Of a DNA stretch of 62,251 nt, positions 48,307-57,239 are shown piece after piece. The position numbers and the translations under genes were made by a program. Where the stretch lies: assembly GCF_012933655.1 (NCBI RefSeq), contig NZ_JABBJJ010000028.1, forward strand, positions 1-62,251, in the 5' to 3' direction. Each line of letters begins with the position of its first letter. Positions within the stretch are counted from its first letter, which is position 1. The notes under the pieces were generated by a model. The model saw only the letters and a list, made by a program, of their open reading frames with translations, did no database searches and was not told the DNA's origin. Source of the DNA: Pyxidicoccus fallax. Its GTDB lineage: Bacteria > Myxococcota > Myxococcia > Myxococcales > Myxococcaceae.

Positions 48307-50949
48307 ATGCGGGCGGGAGCGGTGTTTGGGCGCGTGGCGCGCGTGTCTGCGTGCGCGCTGGGGTTGTGGCTGTCTGTCGGGTGCGGTGGAAATGGCGGGG
48401 AGGGGCCGGCGGGGGAACAGCCGCCCCCGGACACCGCGCCGTCCGTGACGTCCGACGCGGGGACCGACTCCGGGACGGACACGCCTGACGGGGGGAGCGT
48501 CATCGTGGAGCCTCCGCCGGATTCCGGCTCGGAGCCGGACGACGGCACCGAGCCGTTCCCGGACGCCGGAACTCCCGATGGTGGCGGTGGCACCCCTCCC
48601 GGAAGGGATGGCGGCACTCCGGGCCGGGACGACGCGGGCACCGACGCGGGCACGCCGGACGGCGGCACGAAGCCGGAACCGGACGCTGGCACCGAGCCCG
48701 AGCCGGACGCGGGCACGCATGAGCCTCCCATCTCGGGCGGCCCCGCCACGCGCAGCCAGCAGTGGCGCGCCTCGTACTACGCGGGCGTGGCGCCGGGCGG
48801 CCTCGCCGTGGCGGACTTCAACGGCGACGGGGCGCAGGACGTCGCCGTCAACGCCATGGGAGACGCCCACCAGAGCCAGTACAGGGCACGGCTGGGCAAC
48901 GTCTTCCTGCTGCTCAACGACGGCGAGGGGAGACTCCAGACGTCCACCTCGCGGCACCTGCTGAGCAGCTCCTCCGGCCTCATCGCCGCGGGAGACGCCG
49001 ACCGGGACGGGAAGATGGACGTGGTCGTGGGCACGATGCGCCTGGCCACCCTCCTGCGAGGGCAGGGGGATGGCACCTTCGTGGAGGCGTATCCCTCGTT
49101 CGCCCAGGGCGCCATCTCCAGCCTCGGCTTCTGGCCGGGGGAGGGGGACTCCGCCCCGCGCGTCTGGGCCGCGGGCAACAGCAGTGTTGCCTACGACATG
49201 CCTCGCGCGCAGGCGGGCATCGAGTACCTGAGCGTCACCAACGGCGAGTTCATGTCCCACCGTTTCCTCCGGCCCGACGGGTTGCCGGTGGTCTACTGGG
49301 GGGACTCGCGCGTCTCGGCCACGGCCGCTGACTTCAACGAGGACGGCCAGATGGACGTGGCCGTCGCCTCGGACGACCAGCCCCTGACCCGCTACCTCGC
49401 GACGTCCACGGGCTTCTACTCGGGGGAGACCGTCGCACCGGTGTACGCGAACTCCGTGGAGACCGCGGACATGGACGGCGATGGCCACGCGGACCTCGTG
49501 GTGGAGAACTCGCAGGCGCTCTGGGTGTACCGGGGCCGCGGGTACGGCGGCTTCCACGAGCCCATCCGCACGCCCATCCCGTACGCCGCCAGCCGCCTCC
49601 GGGTGAGCGATGTGAACGTCGACGGAAAACCGGACGTGGTGCTCCTCCACCCCGCCGAGCGCCTCGTGTCGCTGTGGCAGGGCAACCAGGCCGGCGGCTT
49701 CAGCCCTCCGTACCTGCTGACCACGGGCCGCTCCCCGCGCGACGTCGCCGTGGCGGACCTGGACCGGGACGGCTCGCCCGAGCTGTTGGTGGCGGAGGCC
49801 GGCGACAACACCGTCTCCGTCTACGACATCCCCCGGGCTCCGCTCCTCGAGCAGCCCGCCCTCGACAGGTGTCCCATGGTGCTGCATGACCGGCTGTCGA
49901 ACGCCGACGCTCCCACACCGCGCATCAGCGTGGACACCGGCGTGGCCCCGCGGTCCATGGCGGTGGGGGACTTCGATGGGGATGGGCGCCAGGACTTCGC
50001 GGTGCTGACCCGGGACCCCTCCGTGCGGCTGCTGCTCCAGTCCAGGCCGGGGAACTTCGAGAAGCGCGACGTGCTCCAGGAGTCGGAGGTGCAGGACCTC
50101 GCGGCGGGAGACTTCGACGGCGATGGCAAGGCAGACCTGGCCACCATCGGCTGGCAGGGACTCCAGCTCCATTGGAGCGACGGGCTGGGCGCCTTCCCGA
50201 CCCGGACGGACCTTCCCGGCTACTCGTCGGGGGGCGGCTACGTGGTGGCGGAGGACTTCAACCGCGACGGGCGATTGGACGTGGGCGCCACGCTCACGAC
50301 GCAATGCTCGCCGTACGGGGCCCTCTTCATGAACCAGGGGGAGGGAGTGCTGGCGCGCGTCGACCTGTCGGACCAGAACTACGAGCCAGGTGTCCATTGC
50401 GCCATCAACAGCCGTCCCACGGTGGGCGACTTCAACGGCGACGGCACGCTGGACTTCATGTACGCGACGCTGGGGCTCAACCTCTACTACGTGATGAAGG
50501 ACGGGACGGTGACGGGCCTCGACGGCTTCGCCAACGGCACGCCCTTCCCCACGCGCAGCGCCGCGGATGTGGATGGCGACGGCGCGCTGGACGTGCTGCT
50601 CATGGGCCCACACGGGGAACTGCTCGTGCGGCGCGGGGACGGCGGCGGCACCCTCCAGAGGCCGCTGACGTGCCCGTCGAAGGCGCTGAGCGTGTCCTCG
50701 GTGGAGGCGCTGGACGTCAACGGCGACGGACACACCGACCTGCTCGGGCGCGACGCGACCGGGATGCTGGTGGCGCTGGGCAAGGGGCAGGGCCGTTACG
50801 CCCGCGTCCAGCGCTACCCGCTGGAGGCCTGGCCCCTCTGGGTCCGCCCGATGAAGCTCCTGGGCGACGCTCCCGCGGAGCTGGTGGTGCTGCTGGAGTC
50901 CGGCAAGCTGCTGGTGTTCCCGACGCCGACCTTCCCAGAGGGGGAGTGA
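48307..50949 (+). CDS. FG-GAP/VCBS repeat lipoprotein
   Basis: An 880-residue surface lipoprotein. The signal ends in LSVGC (Cys about 24). Residues 30-145 are a low-complexity Asp/Gly/Pro/Thr linker. The rest holds about twelve repeats, each with a calcium-binding loop of the D-x-(N/D)-x-D-G type (DFNGDGAQD, DADRDGKMD, DFNEDGQMD, DMDGDGHAD, DVNVDGKPD, DLDRDGSPE, DFDGDGRQD, DFDGDGKAD and others), as in integrin-like beta-propellers. Twelve could be one seven-bladed propeller plus part of another. The role is probably adhesion or surface binding. The ATG at 48307 is the start of the signal peptide. Confidence 0.9.
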   Translation: MRAGAVFGRVARVSACALGLWLSVGCGGNGGEGPAGEQPPPDTAPSVTSDAGTDSGTDTPDGGSVIVEPPPDSGSEPDDGTEPFPDAGTPDGGGGTPPGRDGGTPGRDDAGTDAGTPDGGTKPEPDAGTEPEPDAGTHEPPISGGPATRSQQWRASYYAGVAPGGLAVADFNGDGAQDVAVNAMGDAHQSQYRARLGNVFLLLNDGEGRLQTSTSRHLLSSSSGLIAAGDADRDGKMDVVVGTMRLATLLRGQGDGTFVEAYPSFAQGAISSLGFWPGEGDSAPRVWAAGNSSVAYDMPRAQAGIEYLSVTNGEFMSHRFLRPDGLPVVYWGDSRVSATAADFNEDGQMDVAVASDDQPLTRYLATSTGFYSGETVAPVYANSVETADMDGDGHADLVVENSQALWVYRGRGYGGFHEPIRTPIPYAASRLRVSDVNVDGKPDVVLLHPAERLVSLWQGNQAGGFSPPYLLTTGRSPRDVAVADLDRDGSPELLVAEAGDNTVSVYDIPRAPLLEQPALDRCPMVLHDRLSNADAPTPRISVDTGVAPRSMAVGDFDGDGRQDFAVLTRDPSVRLLLQSRPGNFEKRDVLQESEVQDLAAGDFDGDGKADLATIGWQGLQLHWSDGLGAFPTRTDLPGYSSGGGYVVAEDFNRDGRLDVGATLTTQCSPYGALFMNQGEGVLARVDLSDQNYEPGVHCAINSRPTVGDFNGDGTLDFMYATLGLNLYYVMKDGTVTGLDGFANGTPFPTRSAADVDGDGALDVLLMGPHGELLVRRGDGGGTLQRPLTCPSKALSVSSVEALDVNGDGHTDLLGRDATGMLVALGKGQGRYARVQRYPLEAWPLWVRPMKLLGDAPAELVVLLESGKLLVFPTPTFPEGE

Positions 50950-50961
50950 TATAGCGGCCCC

Positions 50962-51405
50962 ATGCGCTACTTCGATGACTTCCAGGTGGGAGAGGTGAGC
51001 GAGTACGGGTCGTACGTCATCTCGCGCGAGGAGATCATCTCCTTCGCGAAGCAGTTCGACCCGCAGCCCTTCCACCTGAGCGACGAGGGCGGCCGCGAGG
51101 GCATCTTCGGCGGCCTCGTCGCCAGCGGCTGGCACACCGCCTCCATCTGCCACAAGCTCATCGTGGAGGGGCTGCTGGGCAAGGCCGCGAGCCTGGGCTC
51201 TCCGGGCCTGGATGAGCTGCGCTGGCTCAAGCCCGTGCGGCCCGGTGACACGCTGACGGTGCGCACCGAGGTCCTCTCCACCACGCCCTCGCGCAGCAAG
51301 CAGGACCGCGGCGCCATCAAGTTCCGCTTCGAGGTCCGCAACCAGCACGGCGATGTGGTGATGAGCGAGGTGGCCAACGCGCTCTTCGCCCGGCGCCCGG
51401 CCTAG
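50962..51405 (+). CDS. MaoC-like hotdog dehydratase
   Basis: A 147-residue MaoC-domain protein. The (R)-hydratase motif is FAKQFDPQPFHLSDEGG (Asp and His) and the C-terminal part is LKPVRPGDTLTVRTEV. Family members hydrate trans-enoyl-CoA; the CoA substrate is unknown. It lies only 12 bp after the FG-GAP gene, but the link is probably positional. Convergent with cystathionine beta-synthase. Confidence 0.92.
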   Translation: MRYFDDFQVGEVSEYGSYVISREEIISFAKQFDPQPFHLSDEGGREGIFGGLVASGWHTASICHKLIVEGLLGKAASLGSPGLDELRWLKPVRPGDTLTVRTEVLSTTPSRSKQDRGAIKFRFEVRNQHGDVVMSEVANALFARRPA

Positions 51406-51416
51406 CCTGAAACACC

Positions 51417-51458
51417 GAGGGCCTCCTACTCCCGAGACGCTGGGAGCAAGAGGCCCTC
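51417..51458. terminator. Bidirectional terminator between maoC-like and CBS genes
   Basis: A perfect 9-bp outer stem, GAGGGCCTC (51417-51425) with GAGGCCCTC (51450-51458), and a second inner stem CTCCC/GGGAG. It lies between convergent genes. Confidence 0.7.
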
Positions 51459-51487
51459 CGTGCATCACGTGCCCCTGAGGGCCTACC

Positions 51488-52861
51488 TTAAGCCGCCGTG
51501 CGGTGCAGGTAGTCGATGAGGTCGATCTTCGTGACGATGGCGACGACCTTCTCGCCCTCCTTCACGACGGCCACGTTGTCCGCGGCGAAGACCTCGCGCA
51601 GGCGGGCGATGCTGGTGTCCGGCGACAGCGCGCCCTGCAGCGGGGCGACGATGGCGTCGATGGTGTCGGTGAACTTCACCTTCCCGGCCACCAGGGAGTT
51701 GAGCAGGTCGTACTCGTGCACCATGCCCACCGCGCGCCCGTCCTCCGTCACCACCGGCATCTGGCTGATGCCCAGCGAGCGCATGGTCTCCACGACCTGG
51801 TCCACGCGGTCACCCTTGCGCGCCGTCTTCACCTCGCGGCGCTTGTCGCCCGAGCCGATGATGTCGCGGACGGTGCCGGAGCCCTTGTCCTCCAGGAAGC
51901 CGTTGTCGCGCATCCACTCGTCCGAGTGGAACTTGCTGATGTAGCTGCTGCCGGAGTCGGGGAGGACGACGACAATCGTCTTGCCCTTGCCCACTTCCTT
52001 GGCCAGCTGCACGGCCACGTGCACCGCCGCGCCGGCCGAGCCACCCGCGAAGATGCCCTCCTCGCGCGCCAGGCGCCGCGCCGCGATGAAGCACTGGCGG
52101 TCATCCACCTGCCGCACGTCGTCCACGACCTTGAAGTCCATGGCGCCGCACAGCATGTCCTCGCCGATGCCTTCCACCTTGTAGACGTGCGGCTCGGTGA
52201 GCTTGCCCGTCTTGAAGTAGCCCTCGTACACCGAGCCCACCGGGTCCACGCCGACGTTCTTCAGGCCGGGGATCTTCTCCTTGAGGAACTTGCCGGCGCC
52301 GCTCATGGTGCCGCCGGTGCCCAGGCCCGACACGAAGTAGTCGAACTTGCCCTCGGTCTGCTCGTAGATCTCAGGCCCGGTCAGCTTGTAGTGGGCCTCG
52401 ATGTTGTCGGGGTTGTGGTACTGGTTCAGCATGAACGCGCCGGGCGTCTCGCGGAACAGGCGCTTGGCCGTCTCGTAGTAGCTGCGCGGGTCCTCGGCCG
52501 GCACGTTCGTCGGCGTGACGACGACCTGGGCGCCGAGCGCCTTCAGGCGGTTGATCTTCTCCAGGGACATCTTGTCCGGCATGGTGAAGATGCACTTGTA
52601 GCCCTTCACCGCGGCAGCCAGGGCCACGCCCATGCCGGTGTTGCCGGACGTGTTCTCCACGATGGTGCCGCCGGGCTTGAGCTTCCCCTCCCGCTCGGCC
52701 TTCTCGATGATGTAGAGCGCCATGCGGTCCTTGATGGACGCGCCCGGGTTCATGAACTCGCACTTGACGAGCACGGTGGCGTCGTTCGGCCCGACGAGCT
52801 TGTTGAGCTTCACGAGGGGCGTGTGGCCGATGGCGGTGAGGATGGTGTCGTGGATGTCCAT
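51488..52861 (-). CDS. Cystathionine beta-synthase (PLP domain plus CBS pair)
   Basis: A 457-residue enzyme that condenses serine (or O-acetylserine) with homocysteine or sulphide. The PLP Lys is Lys44 (NPGASIKDRM) and the phosphate loop follows at ENTSGNTG and GLGTGGTMSG. Residues about 335-457 are two CBS domains (SQMPVVTEDGRAVGMVHEYD, DNVAVVKEGEKVVAIVTKID), which marks it as cystathionine beta-synthase rather than simple cysteine synthase. The CBS pair probably binds an adenosyl ligand. The promoter is at 52894-52922. Confidence 0.93.
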   Translation of the reverse strand: MDIHDTILTAIGHTPLVKLNKLVGPNDATVLVKCEFMNPGASIKDRMALYIIEKAEREGKLKPGGTIVENTSGNTGMGVALAAAVKGYKCIFTMPDKMSLEKINRLKALGAQVVVTPTNVPAEDPRSYYETAKRLFRETPGAFMLNQYHNPDNIEAHYKLTGPEIYEQTEGKFDYFVSGLGTGGTMSGAGKFLKEKIPGLKNVGVDPVGSVYEGYFKTGKLTEPHVYKVEGIGEDMLCGAMDFKVVDDVRQVDDRQCFIAARRLAREEGIFAGGSAGAAVHVAVQLAKEVGKGKTIVVVLPDSGSSYISKFHSDEWMRDNGFLEDKGSGTVRDIIGSGDKRREVKTARKGDRVDQVVETMRSLGISQMPVVTEDGRAVGMVHEYDLLNSLVAGKVKFTDTIDAIVAPLQGALSPDTSIARLREVFAADNVAVVKEGEKVVAIVTKIDLIDYLHRTAA

Positions 52862-52893
52862 TGCTGCTTCCGAAAAAAGGGTTCGCGGCGCGT

Positions 52894-52922
52894 CTTATAT
52901 GCCGCCGTCCGGGTTCGGTCGA
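52894..52922 (-). promoter_or_regulatory. Sigma-70 promoter of the cystathionine beta-synthase gene
   Basis: Read on the minus strand: -35 TCGACC (52922-52917), a 17-bp spacer and -10 TATAAG (52899-52894). The transcript would begin about 26 nt before the ATG at 52861. Confidence 0.65.
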
Positions 52923-53137
52923 CAGCACCCGACGTCTCGGCGCCTCGGGGGGGAACATGCCAGGGTGGGGCGTCCTTCCGCACCCCGTCTCGGGGGACCT
53001 TCCAGGGCGGGCCCCGGCTCCTCCGCCCGGTGCCCAGGCGCTCCGACGCGGCGCGACGTGGGCTCGTGGGAACCCCAAGGTTCGCGTCTCGTACGTGACA
53101 GGCCGAGGGGCTTGCGGGCGTTCTCTTTTCGTGGGCT

Positions 53138-53166
53138 TTGACCCGCACCGAGGTGCCTCCCATACT
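53138..53166 (+). promoter_or_regulatory. Sigma-70 promoter of amgK
   Basis: TTGACC (53138-53143), an exact 17-bp spacer and CATACT (53161-53166). The transcript would begin about 37 nt before the ATG at 53210. Confidence 0.65.
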
Positions 53167-53209
53167 CGGGAGCCTCTCGTCTCAACCCCCTCTGGAGAAC
53201 CCCGTCGAT

Positions 53210-54250
53210 ATGGAACTCGAGGCCGCCCTGCGCGACCAGGTGGGACAGGCCATTGGCCGTCCCGTGCCCCACGCCGCCATCAAGAAGCTGAAGGGCGACG
53301 CCAGCAACCGCTCCTACTACCGCGTCGGCACCGCGCCGGACAGCTGGGTGGTGATGGTGATGCCCCTGGACGCGACGAAGAAGAGCGAGGAGGCCACCAA
53401 GGGCGAGCCGCCGAAGGAGCTGCCCTTCGTCAACGTGCACCGCTACATGGAGAAGCTGAACGTGCGGGTGCCGCGCATCCTCCGCTACGACGAGCCGGCG
53501 GGGATGATGGTGCTGGAGGACCTGAGCGACATCACCTTCGAGGCGGCGCTGGAGGGCGGCAAGCACCGCGACGCGCTCTACACCCGCGCCGTGGACCTGC
53601 TGGCGCGCCTGCGCGCGGCGGCGGAGAAGCATCAGGACCCGGAGTGCCTCGCCTTCACGCGCGCGTTCGACGAGGACCTGTACGACTGGGAGCTGCACCA
53701 CTTCCGCGAGTACGGCCTGGAGATCTGGAGCGGCAAGAAGCCCACCGACGCCGAGCGCGCGGAGCTGGACCGCACCTTCCGCGACATCGCGAAGCAGCTG
53801 GCCGCCGCGCCGCGTGGCTTCACGCACCGCGACTACCAGAGCCGCAACATCATGGTGAAGGAGGGGGAGCTGGTCGTCATCGACTTCCAGGACGCCCTCC
53901 AGGGCCCGCGCCAGTACGACCTGGTGGCGCTGCTGCGCGACAGCTACGTGGAGCTGGACCGCGCCTTCGTCGACACGATGCTGGACCGCTACATCGCCAC
54001 CTTCCAGGAGGCGAGCGGCGAGCGCATCGACGCGGCGTCGTTCAAGTCCTTCTTCGACCTGCTCACCATCCAGCGCAAGCTGAAGGACGCGGGCCGCTTC
54101 GAGTACATCAACCGCGTGAAGGGCAACCCGGGCTTCCTGGTGTCCATCCCCGCGTCGCTGCGCTACGTGCGCGACGCGTTCGCCCGGAAGCCGGAGCTGC
54201 GCAAGCTGCAGGAGCTGGTGGCGAAGTACGTTCCCGAGCTGGCCGCCTGA
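53210..54250 (+). CDS. amgK: Probable N-acetylmuramate/N-acetylglucosamine kinase (AmgK)
   Basis: A 346-residue sugar kinase of the aminoglycoside phosphotransferase family. The nucleotide region is KKLKGDASNRSYYRV, the catalytic loop GFTHRDYQSRNIMV, and the metal motif VVIDFQDALQGPRQYD followed by LVALLRDSYVEL, which is characteristic of AmgK. It phosphorylates the anomeric position of MurNAc (and GlcNAc) in the salvage route that bypasses MurA. The ATG at 53210 fits the promoter at 53138. It is followed 28 bp later by a nucleotidyltransferase, as AmgK is by MurU. Confidence 0.82.
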   Translation: MELEAALRDQVGQAIGRPVPHAAIKKLKGDASNRSYYRVGTAPDSWVVMVMPLDATKKSEEATKGEPPKELPFVNVHRYMEKLNVRVPRILRYDEPAGMMVLEDLSDITFEAALEGGKHRDALYTRAVDLLARLRAAAEKHQDPECLAFTRAFDEDLYDWELHHFREYGLEIWSGKKPTDAERAELDRTFRDIAKQLAAAPRGFTHRDYQSRNIMVKEGELVVIDFQDALQGPRQYDLVALLRDSYVELDRAFVDTMLDRYIATFQEASGERIDAASFKSFFDLLTIQRKLKDAGRFEYINRVKGNPGFLVSIPASLRYVRDAFARKPELRKLQELVAKYVPELAA

Positions 54251-54278
54251 GGCCCGTGCCCGGGGAGGGGAGGCGACA

Positions 54279-55310
54279 ATGAAGGCGATGGTCCTCTGCG
54301 CGGGGCTGGGTACCCGCCTGCGTCCGCTCACCGAGCGCTGGCCCAAGCCGGCCATGCCCTTCCTCGGGCAGCCGCTGCTGCGCTACCACCTCGCGGTGCT
54401 GAAGGCCGCGGGGGTGACGGCGGTGGGCATCAACACGCACCACCTGCCGGACACCATGGCGGAGGTGGCCCGCGCCGAGTGCGAGCGCGCGCAGCTGCCC
54501 CTGCACGTGGTGCACGAGCCCGTCATCCAGGGCACCGGCGGCGGCATCCGCGGCCTGCGCGACTTCCTCTCCGGGGATGACTTCCTCGTCTTCAACGGGG
54601 ACATCCTCTACCCGGTGGACCTGCGGCCGGTGGTGGCCATGCACCGCGCGTCCGGCGCGGTGGCCACCATGGTGCTGCAGTCCATGCCGGAAGGGGAGAA
54701 GTACGCGGCGGTGGAAATGGACGCGGCCGGCCACGTGCGGCGCATCGCCGGCCACGGCCCCGGAGGCGAGGGGCTGACGCCGTGGCACTTCACCGGCGTG
54801 CACGTGATGTCGCCGCGCATCTTCGACTTCATGACGCCGGAAGGGCCCGAGGACATCAACCGCGAGGTCTACGTGCGCGCCATGCAGGCGGGCCAGATGG
54901 TGCGCGGCGTGCGGGTGGACGGGTACTGGTCCGACCTGGGCACGCCGTCGCGCTACCTCGCCACAGTGCTGGACGTGCTCGGCGGCCGGGTGCGGCTGGA
55001 GTGGCTGGGCGCGGACTCGCCGCTGGCGGGCACCGTGCGCGGCGCGGGCCAGTCCTGGGCGCACCCGGAGGCGCGCGTGGCCTCGCGGGCGGTGGAGGGC
55101 CCGGTGTACTTCGGCCGCGGGGCGAGCGTGGCGGAGGGCGCCTCCGTGGGCCCCGGCGTGTCCGTGGGCGCGGGCGCGAAGGTGGGCGCGGGCGCGCGAC
55201 TCCAGCGGGCCGCCGTCTTCGAGGACACCGAGGTGGCGCCCGGCGAGACGCTCACCGAAGTGCTCGCGTGGGAGAAGCACCGGGTTCCCGCGCCGCTGAC
55301 GGGGCGCTGA
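54279..55310 (+). CDS. murU: Sugar-phosphate nucleotidyltransferase, probable MurU
   Basis: A 343-residue nucleotidyltransferase. The N-terminal MVLCAGLGTRLRPLTERWPKP is the nucleotide signature; FLVFNGDILYPVD holds the metal Asp, and WHFTGVHVMSP follows. It would convert MurNAc-1-phosphate to UDP-MurNAc after AmgK. Unlike short MurU proteins (about 225 residues), it has an extra 100 residues with a hexapeptide beta-helix (GRGASVAEGASVGPGVSVGA), which is typical of GDP-mannose pyrophosphorylase-like enzymes. So a different sugar is possible; the pairing with AmgK favours MurU. Confidence 0.7.
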   Translation: MKAMVLCAGLGTRLRPLTERWPKPAMPFLGQPLLRYHLAVLKAAGVTAVGINTHHLPDTMAEVARAECERAQLPLHVVHEPVIQGTGGGIRGLRDFLSGDDFLVFNGDILYPVDLRPVVAMHRASGAVATMVLQSMPEGEKYAAVEMDAAGHVRRIAGHGPGGEGLTPWHFTGVHVMSPRIFDFMTPEGPEDINREVYVRAMQAGQMVRGVRVDGYWSDLGTPSRYLATVLDVLGGRVRLEWLGADSPLAGTVRGAGQSWAHPEARVASRAVEGPVYFGRGASVAEGASVGPGVSVGAGAKVGAGARLQRAAVFEDTEVAPGETLTEVLAWEKHRVPAPLTGR

Positions 55311-55394
55311 GGCTCCACGCCGCACGGAGCCGCGGCTGTTGGCTCCGGAGTTCCGCGCGGTGTCCCGGCGTGAGCGCGCCTCGCGCCGGAAGGT

Positions 55395-55416
55395 GGCCCC
55401 GGAGCTTCCCGGGGCC
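55395..55416. terminator. Hairpin between convergent murU and PP2C genes
   Basis: A perfect 8-bp stem, GGCCCCGG (55395-55402) with CCGGGGCC (55409-55416) and a 6-nt loop. A second weaker one is CGGAGCC (55325-55331) with GGCTCCG (55341-55347). No T-tract. Confidence 0.5.
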
Positions 55417-55443
55417 TCGTGCGCCTCGACGGGCGCGGCCCGC

Positions 55444-56208
55444 TCAGCTCAGGTGGTAGCGGGCCAGCACGCAGGTGACGTTGTCGTTGCCACCGGCCGC
55501 GTTGGCCAGGTCGATGAGCTGACCGCAGGCCTTGTCCAGCTCGGGCGTGCGCTGGAGGATGTCCTGCATCTGGGCGTCCGTCACCATGCCGCTCAGGCCG
55601 TCCGAGCACAGCAGGAAGACGTCGCCGTCCTGCGGCTCCACGCGCGACACGTCCACCTGGACGTTCTCCTTCATGCCGAGCGCGCGGACGATGACGTTCT
55701 TGTGGGGGAAGTTCTCGATTTCCTCCGGCGAGAGCTTCTTCGCCTTGAGGTAGTCGTTGAGGAGCGAGTGGTCCTCGGTCACCTGCTTGAGGGCGCCGCC
55801 GCGGAAGAAGTACACGCGGCTGTCGCCCACGTGGCCGACATAGGCCACGTCGCCCGCGAAGTGCACGCTGACGATGGTGGTGCCCATGCCCTTGTACTTC
55901 GTCTCGGTGCTGGCCCTCTCGTAGATGCGGGCGTTGGCGAGCTTGATGCCGGTGGCGAGCCGGTTCTCGTCGTAGTTGCGCGCCTTGTCCATCTTGAAGG
56001 GCCAGGTGCAGTCCTGGTCCCGGGACGTCATGCGGTAGAACTCACCCAGCTCGTCCACCGCGATGCGGCTGGCAATCTCGCCGGAGGAGTGGCCACCCAT
56101 GCCATCCGCCACGCAGAAGAGGCTTTCCTCCTGGAGCACCAGGAAGTTGTCCTCGTTGTGATTCCGCTTCATCCCGACGTGGGTGCTACCGGCGACCTCG
56201 ATGCGCAT
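55444..56208 (-). CDS. PP2C-type serine/threonine phosphatase
   Basis: A 254-residue metal-dependent protein phosphatase. All acidic motifs are present: RNHNEDNF, VADGMGGHSSGE, GHVGDSRVYFF, LCSDGL and GGNDNVTCVL. It has no membrane segment and should work in the cytoplasm against the many Ser/Thr kinases of this kind of organism. Myxococcus has a PP2C, Pph1, with roles in growth and development; whether this is its counterpart cannot be told. It is 92 bp from the DUF192 gene on the same strand. Confidence 0.95.
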   Translation of the reverse strand: MRIEVAGSTHVGMKRNHNEDNFLVLQEESLFCVADGMGGHSSGEIASRIAVDELGEFYRMTSRDQDCTWPFKMDKARNYDENRLATGIKLANARIYERASTETKYKGMGTTIVSVHFAGDVAYVGHVGDSRVYFFRGGALKQVTEDHSLLNDYLKAKKLSPEEIENFPHKNVIVRALGMKENVQVDVSRVEPQDGDVFLLCSDGLSGMVTDAQMQDILQRTPELDKACGQLIDLANAAGGNDNVTCVLARYHLS

Positions 56209-56300
56209 GCTCGGGAACTCTTCTGGAGGGGGCGGTGAAACTCGCGCCGGAGGTTAACAAAGCCCTCGGAAAACGGTCAAAACTCGTGCTTGCCGGCTTG

Positions 56301-56684
56301 TCAGGCAGGAGGCTCGAGGGCGGACGACTGGGAGACCGGCTCGAAGCTCAACCGGTCACCTTCTTGGGTGCCACTGGCCTCCAGTACACCCGCGGGCAGC
56401 TCCAGCACGGAACGTGACTGAAAGTACACGGAGGTTGCCCGCCAGGGCGGGAGCGCCGAGAGCTGCTTGACGATGACCCCCTGGGCGTCCAGGAAGGCGA
56501 CGTCGATGGGGATGCGCATGAAGAAGGTATGGATGGAATTGCAGGGGAGGATGTGCATCCCCTCGCCCACGGCGAGCGAGCGCCGCCCCATGAGTCCCTT
56601 GAAGCGGTGATAGAAGCCGGTGGCCCGCTCGGCCCGGTCCGCCAACAGCCGCTGCCGCGTCTCGTTGTTCACCCTCCAGCGCAT
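56301..56684 (-). CDS. DUF192 family protein
   Basis: A 127-residue protein with the DUF192 signature: ERATGFYHRFKGLMGRRSL, HILPCNSIHTFFMRIPIDVAFLD and VLELPAGVLEASG. The family is structurally a small beta-barrel of unknown function; most members are exported, but no signal peptide is visible here. It is divergent from trmL with only 17 bp between the start codons. Confidence 0.88.
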   Translation of the reverse strand: MRWRVNNETRQRLLADRAERATGFYHRFKGLMGRRSLAVGEGMHILPCNSIHTFFMRIPIDVAFLDAQGVIVKQLSALPPWRATSVYFQSRSVLELPAGVLEASGTQEGDRLSFEPVSQSSALEPPA

Positions 56685-56701
56685 GTAGCGCGTTCTACCC
56701 C

Positions 56702-57205
56702 ATGCTCGAACCCCTGGCGCGTCCTCTGCATCTGGTCCTCGTCTCTCCGCAGATTCCTCCCAACACGGGCAACGTGGCCCGGCTGTGCGCGGTGACGGGG
56801 TGCCGGCTCATCCTGGTGGAACCCTTGGGGTTCTCCATCGATGACCGGCACCTGAAGCGGGCGGGGCTGGACTACTGGGACAAGGTGTTCCTCCGGCTGT
56901 ATCCCACCTATGCGGCGTACGTGGCGGACTACCCGGAGGCCCGGCGGTGGCTGTTCTCCGCTCGGGCGCAGACGTCACTGTACGAGGCCCGGTTCCAGGA
57001 GGGGGACCACCTGGTGTTCGGCTCGGAGGTGACGGGGCTGTTGCCGGAGGTGATGGAGAGTGGGACGGGGACGCCGGTGACGATTCCGATGCTACAGGAC
57101 CGACGCAGCCTGAATCTGTCCACGGCGGTGGGGATTGGGACGTACGAGGCGCTGCGACAGGTGGCCTTCAGCGGAGCGGGCAGGCAAGCCCCCCCGGCAA
57201 GTTGA
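56702..57205 (+). CDS. trmL: tRNA (cytidine/uridine-2'-O)-methyltransferase TrmL
   Basis: A 167-residue SPOUT methyltransferase. The motifs LVSPQIPPNTGNVARLCAVT, LVFGSEVTGLLPE and RSLNLSTAVGIGTYEALRQ are typical of TrmL (YibK), which methylates the wobble nucleotide 34 of tRNA-Leu. The length fits the family. No ribosome-binding site is visible and the gene starts 17 bp from the DUF192 start, so a short or leaderless message is likely. Confidence 0.93.
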   Translation: MLEPLARPLHLVLVSPQIPPNTGNVARLCAVTGCRLILVEPLGFSIDDRHLKRAGLDYWDKVFLRLYPTYAAYVADYPEARRWLFSARAQTSLYEARFQEGDHLVFGSEVTGLLPEVMESGTGTPVTIPMLQDRRSLNLSTAVGIGTYEALRQVAFSGAGRQAPPAS

Positions 57206-57239
57206 GGCAGGGGGCGGAGGGACTACACTGCGGTGCTGC

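Larger units (their letters stand above)
52862..53209. other. 348-bp divergent promoter region
   Basis: This holds the CBS promoter (52894-52922) and the amgK promoter (53138-53166). Between them lie two imperfect direct copies of a CGTCTCGG...CCAGGG block (about 52936-52970 and 52987-53012) of unknown role. No gene is seen. Confidence 0.5.

Noticed and set aside
47773..51468. A 1,231-codon minus-strand frame over the FG-GAP and MaoC-like genes
   Set aside because: Spans two clear plus-strand genes and a terminator and has no domain.
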